The notes under the pieces: generated by a model | Database searches by the model: none | Told to the model about the DNA's origin: nothing | The model's input: only the letters and a program-made list of their open reading frames with translations | Translations under genes and position numbers: made by a program | Origin: Bacteroidaceae bacterium | Lineage (GTDB): Bacteria; Bacteroidota; Bacteroidia; Bacteroidales; Bacteroidaceae | Direction: 5' to 3' | Length of the DNA: 64,000 nt | NCBI GenBank assembly: GCA_017617315.1 | Contig: JAFZWM010000042.1 | Location: 1-64,000 of the forward strand | Part shown: in pieces, positions 55,834-63,625 of the stretch | Position numbering within the stretch: the stretch's first letter is position 1 | How the letters are laid out: every line of letters begins with the position of its first letter

Positions 55834-55841
55834 CAAAGATA
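55834..55841 (-). promoter_or_regulatory. -7 box of the five-gene outer-membrane operon
   Basis: TATCTTTG (followed by C) on the minus strand. It predicts a start near 55827, leaving about 55 nt before ATG 55772 or 105 nt before ATG 55721. A TTTACC about 20 nt upstream is a poor -33 match. Confidence 0.5.
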
Positions 55842-56044
55842 TGAATTTTATTATAAATAGGTAAAAAAAACATCCAAAATAACACGAAAACAGAACAAAA
55901 AGACCAATTATTTGACATTTTTCCGTATAAACATCACATTTCGTACTACTAACCGACAAAGAAAAAGATGCCGGAAAGAAGCATTTTTTTACGGCTCCGA
56001 CAAAATAAAAGCCTAAAACAATCGTTTATTTATTGAGCATTTAT

Positions 56045-56052
56045 TATTTTTG
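56045..56052 (+). promoter_or_regulatory. -7 box of the 56100 GT2 gene
   Basis: TATTTTTG followed by C, 47 nt before the ATG. No TTTG at standard distance; a TTTA lies 16 nt upstream. Confidence 0.5.
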
Positions 56053-56099
56053 CAGCCGTTTTGCGGTTTCATGCAAAATGATGAATAAACGACAAGTTA

Positions 56100-56909
56100 A
56101 TGATTACAGCTTCTATCGTTACATACAAGCATAAAGAAAAAGATTTGGATGACGTCTTTACTTCGGTAGCCAACTCATCCATAAGCAGGCTGTATATCAT
56201 AGACAACTCGGGCTACAACGAGAACATCGATAACTACTGCAAGAAATTCAAGAACATTACATATATTCCGAGCGACAATCTTGGCTACGGAACATCGCAC
56301 AACATCGCCATAAGAAAAGGCATTGAGTTGGGTGCGAAGTATCATGTCGTGCTTAATCCGGATGTAAAGTTCGGGCCAGAGGTTATTGACGAACTTGAGA
56401 AATATGCAGACAACAATCCTGATGTTGGCCAAATAATGCCAAAGGTTTTCTATCCAGACGGAAGACTTCAGCATTTGTGCAAACTGTCTCCTACCCCGAT
56501 GGACCTTATCGGCAAGCGTTTTCTGCCCAAAAGCATGACAAGAAAGAGGCTGAACAGATTTCAGTTGAAGTTTACCGGCTACAACAAGATTATGAACATT
56601 CCGTATCTTTCGGGATGCTTCATGTTCTTCAATCTCGAAATCTTGCAGGAAATCGGACTATTTGACGAGAAGTTCTTCATGTATTCTGAAGATGTGGACA
56701 TCACCCGACGAATACATCGAAAATACCGCACAATATTCTACCCTAACGTGAGCATTTATCACGTTCACAATGCCGCATCTACACGCGATTTGAAGATGCT
56801 CAGAATCCACATCGTGAACATGATTAAGTATTTCAACAAATGGGGATGGCTCTTCGACAAGGAAAGAAAAGCCATGAACAAGGAAACGCTAAGCAACCTT
56901 AACTATTAA
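56100..56909 (+). CDS. GT2 family glycosyltransferase (WbbL/rhamnosyltransferase-like)
   Basis: A 269-residue cytoplasmic GT-A fold enzyme, without a membrane segment. Key segments: MITASIVTYKHKEKDLDDVF at the nucleotide-binding start, the NLGYGTSHNIAIRKG motif, VVLNPDVKF as the metal-binding Asp motif, GCFMFFNLEILQEIGLFDE, and the acceptor-side EDVDITRRIHR. This layout is that of rhamnosyltransferase-like GT2 enzymes that add an early sugar to a lipid-linked repeat unit. It is transcribed alone on the plus strand and converges on the next GT2 gene with overlapping stop codons. Exact donor and linkage are unknown. Confidence 0.88.
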   Translation: MITASIVTYKHKEKDLDDVFTSVANSSISRLYIIDNSGYNENIDNYCKKFKNITYIPSDNLGYGTSHNIAIRKGIELGAKYHVVLNPDVKFGPEVIDELEKYADNNPDVGQIMPKVFYPDGRLQHLCKLSPTPMDLIGKRFLPKSMTRKRLNRFQLKFTGYNKIMNIPYLSGCFMFFNLEILQEIGLFDEKFFMYSEDVDITRRIHRKYRTIFYPNVSIYHVHNAASTRDLKMLRIHIVNMIKYFNKWGWLFDKERKAMNKETLSNLNY

Positions 56910-57631
56910 GATTTCTTGCGTCGTGTGCCGAAAACCACGATTTTCAGCAAGGCAATCAGAACTTTTACGCGGATAAAAATCTTTTTAAGTAGCGAATTAC
57001 GGCTTGTAAGGCGCAATGTCATCGTTGCGTTGCTTCCGTGGCGGCGATAGCGGATGAGTTTTTCGGGCACGAAACTGAACGAGTAGAAGATTTCGGCAAT
57101 ATTTCCAATCCAGATATCGTGCATCGGAATGCCCTCGGGAAAAGGCAGAGCCTTGTCGAGCAATTCGCGGCGGAAAGCCATGCAGCAACCCGTATAGCCG
57201 TTTTTCAGCAGAAGATTTTTAAGGAACCCCTTTCGCGTTCCGTTGTATTCGAAAAAAGAATCGAGAACCTTGTTCGATTCGGCGTCGACAACATAGGCAT
57301 CGGAAACGATACAAGAATACGTTTTCAGATATTCGAGCGATACGGCAACCTTGTCGCTTGTCCAGATATCGTCTTGGTCTGAAAAGAAAATATAATCGCC
57401 CTTGACATATTTCAAGGCGTTTTCAAAATTGCATACCACACCCTTGCAAGGGCCTTCAACAACACGGATTCTCTCGTCATCAAACCCTCTTACAATGTCT
57501 AATGTAGAGTCTACCGATCCATCATCCGACACAATTACCTCGTCGTTTTCGCCAAGCTGCGACAGAATTGAAGATAACTGCTCGGATATGTATTGCTGAC
57601 CATTATACGTAGCTATACAAACCGAAATCAT
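56906..57631 (-). CDS. GT2 family glycosyltransferase
   Basis: A 241-residue GT-A fold enzyme. MISVCIATYNGQQYISEQL and VIVSDDGSVDSTLDI are the classical GT2 donor site; YIFFSDQDDIW holds the metal-binding DQDD motif typical of rhamnosyl- and galactosyl-transferases of O-antigen loci. The C-terminal IPMHDIWIGNIA carries the usual acceptor-side acidic residue. Last gene of a four-gene minus-strand operon, 9 nt after its neighbour. Its TAA overlaps the TAA of the facing gene in a TTAA palindrome (56906-56909). Confidence 0.88.
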   Translation of the reverse strand: MISVCIATYNGQQYISEQLSSILSQLGENDEVIVSDDGSVDSTLDIVRGFDDERIRVVEGPCKGVVCNFENALKYVKGDYIFFSDQDDIWTSDKVAVSLEYLKTYSCIVSDAYVVDAESNKVLDSFFEYNGTRKGFLKNLLLKNGYTGCCMAFRRELLDKALPFPEGIPMHDIWIGNIAEIFYSFSFVPEKLIRYRRHGSNATMTLRLTSRNSLLKKIFIRVKVLIALLKIVVFGTRRKKS

Positions 57632-57640
57632 TCTGCAAAT

Positions 57641-58429
57641 TTAGAAATATATTTTGAAAAATTCTAAAATAAAGCACATTTTTTTCGTGCGCAGAGTCAA
57701 CGAAATAGTATGTCGCAACGCAACCATAAATGATTCGGGATGTATTCGGGCATCGTTCGAGAATGATTTGAATCTGATTAACATTTTGTCGGCATCGTCG
57801 GTATCGTTGGCAAAATCCTGAACAGCAACAGAATCCATAAGTTGCAGTTTGGATGAAGCGAATGTCTTGACAAAGCGGCCAACAAAATCGAAATCGACAA
57901 AGTCGAGATGAAGACGTTCATCGTAACCGCCGCATCGTTCAATCTCGCTTATTCTGAGGCACGTTCCGCTGTTTACAGGCACCGTCTTGCCGAGCGGATA
58001 GATGCCGGATTTCAGATTTTCGGCAACAGATTTTCCGAAGAAGCCACGACGGCATGGCGAGATTCGTTTTCCGGCGGAAGAAACAAGCCTTGGAGCTATG
58101 ATGGTTTGGACAGAAGTCTCATCTGCCAAGCGAAAATATTCGTCCGTAGCATAATCAGGAAAAGTTGTGTCTTGGTCTAATAAAAGAAGCCATTCGTAGC
58201 CTTTCTTTCTGGCTATTTCGGCAGCCTTATTGTAGGCTTTCGACAATCCTCCGTTAGAAGAATCGCGCACATATACGGCTCGCTCGTCCGAGATTTTCTG
58301 CACAAACGACTCTGGCGAATTGTCGTAGACTACGAACTCTCGCCATCGGCTATCGCGCAGCAAAGACAGATACGACTTCTGCTCGCCGAGCAAGGCGTTA
58401 TACAGCACTATCACAGGAAGAATCTTCAC
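57641..58429 (-). CDS. GT2 family glycosyltransferase (rhamnosyltransferase-like)
   Basis: A 262-residue GT-A enzyme starting at GTG 58429, which lies 32 nt inside the end of the polymerase gene. Motifs: PVIVLYNALLGEQKSYLSLL, SNGGLSKAYNKAAEIARKKG, WLLLLDQDTTFPD with the metal-binding DQD, VNSGTCLRISEIERCGGYDE and LDFVDFDFVGR. It resembles family-2 rhamnosyltransferases of surface polysaccharide loci. Overlap with the polymerase gene indicates translational coupling. Donor and linkage cannot be read from the sequence. Confidence 0.87.
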   Translation of the reverse strand: MKILPVIVLYNALLGEQKSYLSLLRDSRWREFVVYDNSPESFVQKISDERAVYVRDSSNGGLSKAYNKAAEIARKKGYEWLLLLDQDTTFPDYATDEYFRLADETSVQTIIAPRLVSSAGKRISPCRRGFFGKSVAENLKSGIYPLGKTVPVNSGTCLRISEIERCGGYDERLHLDFVDFDFVGRFVKTFASSKLQLMDSVAVQDFANDTDDADKMLIRFKSFSNDARIHPESFMVALRHTISLTLRTKKMCFILEFFKIYF

Positions 58430-59597
58430 GGAACGATATTTTTACGAAACAGAAAATCAGCACGGCTACAATCTGGAACAATGACGACAGACCAACAAAC
58501 AGCAACTCGTCGAAAAACTGCAACGACAAGGTTATCAAGAAATAAGCATAGAGCATCTTCATGATGTTCTGCCCGCTTTGTGCCAATTTGTACGTTGCGC
58601 CGGTAATAAATCCTACGATTATGCCAAAGACAAGCACTCCGACGTAGCCGAAATCCTTGAAATAAGGCGACATGGCGGTGGCAACGTTTATCGGCACAGG
58701 GCACGGAACAAAATCCTGGAAGACCATCGGCTTTACGCTCGTCCAGCCAAGGGCGTTTGCCAGAACGTAATATCCACGGAAAGTGTTCTCGCCCCATAGT
58801 ATGGCCGAATTTGCCGTGTCGTAGCCGAAAGCCACGATTGGCGCAAGAAGATACATTCCGACAAAATCCATAACCGTCATGCCCTCCTCCACTCCGCTGT
58901 CGGAAACAAAGGTTCTTACGTTCGTCAAAACAAATCCGAAGAAGAAAAAGGCTACCGAGGCAATGACTATCGGCCTCAGGCTGATTCTGCGATGCGTGTA
59001 GAGCATGTAAAACGAAGACAGAAAAAGCATGAAGAAAACCACCTTAGCCATTGTGCAGAAGAAAAACATCAGTCCCATGAAGAAAACAAGGGCAAGCCGC
59101 CATCGGTTTATCTTCTTGCGGTCTAGTTCTATCAGCAGAAGGACATAAACCACGAATACAAAATATCTTACTGGGCCGAGGCTGAATCCGTATGTATCAT
59201 CGACGGTCTGCTGGCGGATATTGTAGAGCAGTTCGACCATGCTTCCGTTAGAAAGCGCAAACATCACGGTCTTGTAGCACATATACGGTACGAGCAACGC
59301 CGAAATAGCCGTGAGAATGTTGATATTAGTCTCGCACGGCTGCCACACAACAACCTTCCTAACCGGCAGAAACCTGAACGTGAGGAACGATGCAGAAACA
59401 AGTCCGACAACCCACAGAATGAGACAGACAACGAACTGGTTTGACACGGCGTACAAATCGTGGTTAAGCGTGAGGTACATGAACAAAATCACGCTCCAAA
59501 CCCCAAGCGTAACGCTCCACGGCGAAAAAACGTCTCTGTAAAGATAGAACAGAAACGCCCACGCCAAAACGAATGTCACAACCAGCGCAAGAATCAT
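58398..59597 (-). CDS. Wzy-like oligosaccharide repeat-unit polymerase
   Basis: A 399-residue inner-membrane protein with about ten or more hydrophobic helices (first at about 2-18, last near 355-385). Membrane topology, length and the large periplasmic loop (about 225-300, containing NSAILWGENTFRGYYVLANA) fit the O-antigen polymerase family, which joins lipid-linked repeat units in the periplasm. Sequence conservation in this family is low, so the call depends on topology and context: its start overlaps the Wzz gene by 4 nt (ATGA), and two glycosyltransferases follow. Confidence 0.8.
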   Translation of the reverse strand: MILALVVTFVLAWAFLFYLYRDVFSPWSVTLGVWSVILFMYLTLNHDLYAVSNQFVVCLILWVVGLVSASFLTFRFLPVRKVVVWQPCETNINILTAISALLVPYMCYKTVMFALSNGSMVELLYNIRQQTVDDTYGFSLGPVRYFVFVVYVLLLIELDRKKINRWRLALVFFMGLMFFFCTMAKVVFFMLFLSSFYMLYTHRRISLRPIVIASVAFFFFGFVLTNVRTFVSDSGVEEGMTVMDFVGMYLLAPIVAFGYDTANSAILWGENTFRGYYVLANALGWTSVKPMVFQDFVPCPVPINVATAMSPYFKDFGYVGVLVFGIIVGFITGATYKLAQSGQNIMKMLYAYFLITLSLQFFDELLFVGLSSLFQIVAVLIFCFVKISFREDSSCDSAV

Positions 59598-60625
59598 ATA
59601 AACTTATAATAGCACAAAGTTCCGATAAATGTCAAGAAAACTACCATGACGAGTATCACGAGCCGCTTCGGCGAATCCGGTCTTTCGGGAACTACGGCAG
59701 GCTTCAGGATGGTGAAAGCCGGAGTGCGTTCCATCACCTTTGCCTTTGCCAACTGAAGCTGAGCCGACACCTGCTGATAGGAGTTGAAGCAAATCTGCAT
59801 CTCGTTTTCCAGATTGTCGCTCTCGGCCTTGAAATAGTTCGAAACCAAGTCGCGGTTCTGGTCGGAGAAACGTGCATACCGTCTTTGCGACTCAACATAT
59901 TCGGCCTTCGCCTTGGCATGAAGTTCGGTTACATAGGCAAGTTCCTCGCGCGCCTTCTGTGTTCGATAGTCTGTTATGAATTTCTGAAGTCTGATTCTCA
60001 CCGAATCGGCTATCTGAGTTGCCACAAGCGGGTCTTGGTCTGTAACCTCGATGGTTATGACATCGGTCTTCTTATCTACGCTGCATTGCACGCGCTTGTT
60101 TATCGTCTTGATAATCTTGTTATCCTCTTTTGTGTAGATGTTGGCAGATGTCTTCTTCTGCATCTCGGCAGAAGTCGATGATTCGGTTTTCTTCATGCTC
60201 GACGAGAGCCATTTCATAGGCAAAGACCACCAAGCCACCTTCGTGTCTTCGATGATGTAGTTTCGGTACGGTTTGCAGATATTTCCGTCGAGTGTTCTGA
60301 CTTTTACGTCGAACAAATCGGCAAGAAAAGTCGACGACGACTTAACATCGGGATAAAGCTCGGGCTGAATGGCATCTTCGCTGCTGCCATTCATCTTTAC
60401 GCCAACCATCGATGCCAACGACGACAGATTTCCGGCAAGCGACGAGTTCTGTATCTCCGGAGCAAGCTTTACCTCGGCCTTGTACTGCCGCGGAATGCTG
60501 AACGCCACGACTATTGCCGCAACCGCAGCCACGCCTATGTTTATTGCGAATCTTTTCTTGTGTTTAAATATAAGATTCCGATATTCTGCAAGATTAACTT
60601 CGTGAAGTTTTGTTGTCAGTTCCAT
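59594..60625 (-). CDS. Wzz-like chain-length determinant protein
   Basis: A 343-residue inner-membrane co-polymerase. Membrane helices lie near 26-44 and 325-342 around a periplasmic helical region (about 195-295). The N-terminal Wzz domain has VKLAPEIQNSSLAGNLSSLA, ASMVGVKM and AIQPELYPDV; the C-terminal PERPDSPKRLVILVMVVF is the family's proline-rich segment before the last helix. No kinase domain. Start is ATG 60625; an ATG pair 36 nt upstream (60661) lies above the -7 box at 60647-60655 and so should not be in the transcript. It heads the minus-strand operon and shares the LAPE...SSLASMVG block with the 63626 gene. Confidence 0.88.
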   Translation of the reverse strand: MELTTKLHEVNLAEYRNLIFKHKKRFAINIGVAAVAAIVVAFSIPRQYKAEVKLAPEIQNSSLAGNLSSLASMVGVKMNGSSEDAIQPELYPDVKSSSTFLADLFDVKVRTLDGNICKPYRNYIIEDTKVAWWSLPMKWLSSSMKKTESSTSAEMQKKTSANIYTKEDNKIIKTINKRVQCSVDKKTDVITIEVTDQDPLVATQIADSVRIRLQKFITDYRTQKAREELAYVTELHAKAKAEYVESQRRYARFSDQNRDLVSNYFKAESDNLENEMQICFNSYQQVSAQLQLAKAKVMERTPAFTILKPAVVPERPDSPKRLVILVMVVFLTFIGTLCYYKFI

Positions 60626-60646
60626 TATAAAATCAATGTAATCTTT

Positions 60647-60655
60647 GCAAAGATA
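60647..60655 (-). promoter_or_regulatory. -7 box of the Wzz-Wzy-GT operon
   Basis: TATCTTTGC on the minus strand, 22 nt before ATG 60625. This decides the start of the Wzz gene. No TTTG at 19-21 nt upstream. Confidence 0.6.
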
Positions 60656-60849
60656 CATCATAAATTCAAAAAATCATCACTCTTAACGTCGAAAAAGCCC
60701 GGCAAGGCATTCTTTGCGAGAGTTCTGTATAAACAATTCCGCAACAATATGCAAAGCGACGAATCTTCATACCCAAAAGAACAAGAAAAGCGACTTTCGA
60801 GGTAGGAAGTGGCAAGAAGATGCATCTATTGATGTAAGCCGACAGTAAG

Positions 60850-61025
60850 GGAGAAGATACGGACAAGGTACGAGGCAGGGATGGAAAAGGTCAGGAGAAG
60901 ATACGTTGAAGATACAGACAAGTTTCGGAGAAGATAAGAACAAGCAACGGGCAAGATACGATGTAGCTACGAAGAAGGAACGGAGTAGCTACAGGGTAGC
61001 AACGGGGAAGGTACGGGGAAGCAAG
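60850..61025 (+). repeat. 11-nt degenerate tandem repeat, array 3
   Basis: Sixteen units of exactly 11 nt with no indels: GGAGAAGATAC, GGACAAGGTAC, GTTGAAGATAC, GATGTAGCTAC, GGAGTAGCTAC, GGGGAAGGTAC and others. Same pattern, strand and period as arrays 1 and 2. It fills the centre of the 550-nt gap between the divergent Wzz and SLBB genes and ends in AAGCAAGCCG, as found inside array 2. Flanking stretches 60660-60849 hold nothing I recognise. Confidence 0.85.
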
Positions 61026-61032
61026 CCGATAA

Positions 61033-61067
61033 TAATTCACAATTGACAGTGGGACAATTGACAATGT
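61033..61067. repeat. ATTGACAATG-type repeat
   Basis: CACAATTGACAGTGGGACAATTGACAATG: two copies of ACAATTGACARTG, the same family as at 8738-8890. It directly follows array 3. Confidence 0.55.
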
Positions 61068-61118
61068 CTCTTGAAAACTGGCGTATTCTTTAATTATTCT
61101 TAATAAATACTAATAAAT

Positions 61119-61149
61119 TTTGCCGATAGACAAAAAAGATGTACTTTTG
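61119..61149 (+). promoter_or_regulatory. Promoter of the SLBB exporter gene
   Basis: TTTG (61119-61122), 19 nt, then TACTTTTG (61142-61149): an exact Bacteroidetes promoter. Predicted start near 61156, 20 nt before the ATG. Confidence 0.8.
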
Positions 61150-61175
61150 TATGTTTTTTCATAAACGATTACATT

Positions 61176-63614
61176 ATGACGATTACACATAACAAGTTTT
61201 TCAGAGGTACAGTCATTGCCCTCACTCTATTTTTCGCTCTTTCACTAAACCTAAACGCACAGAGTGGAATGACTGACAAGCAGATTGTTGAATACGTAAA
61301 AAAGCGCGTAGAATGCGGCGCAGATCAGAAAGAAATTGCCAAGGAACTTTTGAGAAAAGGCGTTACTCCACAGCAGTTGCAACGCCTAAAGCAGAAGTAC
61401 GAGAAGATGAAGAAAGAGGAGAAATCAGGCTCTTCGTCAAAGAACCTCAAAAACCTCTCGTCAGACGACAATCGGACAAGAAAGAACAACGGCGAGGAAC
61501 GCGACGAAGATTTGGACGACATCCTCGGCGACATCGAGCTTCCAGAGAAAAAAATATACGGACACGATATATTCCGCAACAAATCGCTCTCGTTCGAGCC
61601 TAACATGAACATCGCCACTCCGGTGAACTATGTTCTCGGCCCGGGCGATGAAGTAACCGTCGACATCTACGGCGCATCGCAGAGCAGCAACACATACAAG
61701 GTTTCGCCAGACGGCTCAATAACCATCGAGGATGTTGGCCCTGTATATGTAAGCGGACTAACGGCAGCAAAGGCTCAGGCCAGAGTAAGAAGCCGAGTTG
61801 GACAGTACTATCAAGGCTCGCAAGTAAAGCTTTCGGTTGGCCAGACACGCACCATTGCCGTGAACGTTTTGGGCGAGGTTACTGCTCCGGGAACTTATTC
61901 ACTCTCAGCATTTTCTACGGTCTTCAACGCTCTTTATCTTGCCGGAGGAGTTACCGACACTGGTACGCTCCGCGAGATTAAAGTAACGAGAAAAGGCAAA
62001 GTTATATCAAAGATTGATGTCTACGACTATCTTGTAAACGGCAAACTGGCTGGCAACGTGATGCTTCAGGACAATGATGCCATCATCGTAGGTCCTTACG
62101 AGAATCTTGTAGAGATTGCCGGTCATGTTAAGCGACCAATGTTCTACGAGATGAAGAAAGACGAGAGTCTTGAGGCACTCCTAAAATATGCCGGCGGATT
62201 CACGGGCGATGCGCTGAAGGACAATATTCACATTGAGCGCAAGAGCAGCGAGGGACAGACCGTTTACAGCGTGAGCGAGAAGGATTTTGCAAGCTTCACG
62301 ACTCACGACGGCGACTCAATCTATGTAGAGGCAGCCATCGAACGATACAAGAATATGCTTTCTGTTTCAGGCGCAGTATTCTTCCCTGGAAAATATCAGC
62401 TTAGCAAGGATGTAAACTCCGTTAAGTCATTGCTGAAGCAGGCTGGCGGCCTGACCGAAGATGCCTTCATCAACCGAGGCGTTCTGTACCGAATGAAGGA
62501 GAACCGCACGCGCATGGCCATGACCATCGACCTTGCCGGAATTACAAAAGATACGGCTCCAGATGTTCTTCTTCAGAACGAGGACTCTCTCGTCATCGCA
62601 TCAACCGAGGAAATCAACAAGAAGAAGATGATTTACGTCTATGGCGAAGTATTCATTCCGGGCGAACAGCCTTATGCCGAAGGTCTTACAATCGAGGACG
62701 CAATCGTTTCGGCTGGCGGATTAAAGGAGACAGCCACCACCCTCAACGTTGAGGTTTCGCGAATGTTGATTTACACACATACGAAGGACTCGACCTACAA
62801 TACACAGGCAAAAGTATATCAGTTTACGCTGAAAGACGGTCTGCCAATAAACGAAGGTTCAAAGTTCACTCTCCAGCCGGGCGATATGGTTTCAATCCAC
62901 CGCTCGCCTGAATATCAGCAACAGCAGAGAATTACGGTCGAGGGCGAAGTCCTTTATGCCGGAACATACACTCTTACGGGAAAGAACGAGCGTCTGAGCA
63001 GCGTTATAAAGCGTGCAGGCGGTCTTACTGCCGCAGCTGCAGGAGCAAACGCACGACTCATCAGAAAGATGACTCCAGAGGAGCGCGAGCGCAAGGTTCA
63101 GCTCATCGAGATTGAGCGCCGTTCTGTTATGCAGGAAAAGGAGAAGGCACAGAATCTTAACCTCGACTCAACTGACATCAAGAAGATAAAAATCAGAGAG
63201 TACTACAACGTTGGTATCGACCTCGACAAGGCAATGAAGAATCCGGGCTGCTCGGAAGATGTTGTGCTTCGCGACAGCGACCAGATCATCATTCCTCAGC
63301 ACGACTACACCGTGCGAATTAACGGCGAAGTACTCTACTCAAACACCGTGAGCTACGTTAAGGGCAAGAGAGGCAGCTATTACCTTAACCAAGCCGGCGG
63401 CGTAAGCAAGACTGGCGACAAGAAGAAAGCCTACGTCATCTATGCCAACGGACAAGTAAGCCGTCTGTCAAAAGGCAAGGTAATGCCTGGATGCGAGATT
63501 GTAGTGCCAGCAAAACAGAAGAAGGAAACGAACATTCAGAACACATCATTACTGATAAGTGCAGCAAGCGTACTTGCAACAGTAGCGGCCGTACTGATTT
63601 CAGCGCTTAAATAA
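61176..63614 (+). CDS. Large multi-SLBB polysaccharide export protein
   Basis: An 812-residue OPX-type exporter, about three times the size of the OPX lipoprotein elsewhere in the window. Signal peptide about 1-29 with no lipobox Cys. A charged helical stretch (about 30-105) precedes the poly-export domain (about 148-225, YVLGPGDEVTVDIYGAS, SPDGSITIEDVGPVYVSG). Six SLBB-like units follow, each with a GEV/GAV/GHV...PG strand and a Leu-x-x-AGG(V/L/F) turn (VNVLGEVTAPGTYSLS, VEIAGHVKRPMFYEM, LSVSGAVFFPGKYQLS, IYVYGEVFIPGEQPYA, ITVEGEVLYAGTYTLT, VRINGEVLYSNTVSYV). A final hydrophobic helix (about 790-810) may cross the outer membrane. It pairs with the Wzz gene 11 nt downstream as a Wzx/Wzy-type export unit. 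Confidence 0.92.
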   Translation: MTITHNKFFRGTVIALTLFFALSLNLNAQSGMTDKQIVEYVKKRVECGADQKEIAKELLRKGVTPQQLQRLKQKYEKMKKEEKSGSSSKNLKNLSSDDNRTRKNNGEERDEDLDDILGDIELPEKKIYGHDIFRNKSLSFEPNMNIATPVNYVLGPGDEVTVDIYGASQSSNTYKVSPDGSITIEDVGPVYVSGLTAAKAQARVRSRVGQYYQGSQVKLSVGQTRTIAVNVLGEVTAPGTYSLSAFSTVFNALYLAGGVTDTGTLREIKVTRKGKVISKIDVYDYLVNGKLAGNVMLQDNDAIIVGPYENLVEIAGHVKRPMFYEMKKDESLEALLKYAGGFTGDALKDNIHIERKSSEGQTVYSVSEKDFASFTTHDGDSIYVEAAIERYKNMLSVSGAVFFPGKYQLSKDVNSVKSLLKQAGGLTEDAFINRGVLYRMKENRTRMAMTIDLAGITKDTAPDVLLQNEDSLVIASTEEINKKKMIYVYGEVFIPGEQPYAEGLTIEDAIVSAGGLKETATTLNVEVSRMLIYTHTKDSTYNTQAKVYQFTLKDGLPINEGSKFTLQPGDMVSIHRSPEYQQQQRITVEGEVLYAGTYTLTGKNERLSSVIKRAGGLTAAAAGANARLIRKMTPEERERKVQLIEIERRSVMQEKEKAQNLNLDSTDIKKIKIREYYNVGIDLDKAMKNPGCSEDVVLRDSDQIIIPQHDYTVRINGEVLYSNTVSYVKGKRGSYYLNQAGGVSKTGDKKKAYVIYANGQVSRLSKGKVMPGCEIVVPAKQKKETNIQNTSLLISAASVLATVAAVLISALK

Positions 63615-63625
63615 TTAAGGTAATT

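Larger units (their letters stand above)
55773..56099. other. Divergent intergenic region between barrel operon and GT2 gene
   Basis: An AT-rich 327-nt gap with one promoter box facing each way (55834-55841 minus, 56045-56052 plus). Apart from these I see no repeat, hairpin or coding signal. Confidence 0.6.

Noticed and set aside
60626-60661. Upstream ATG pair for the Wzz gene
   Set aside because: It lies upstream of the -7 box at 60647-60655; ATG 60625 is the first in the predicted transcript.
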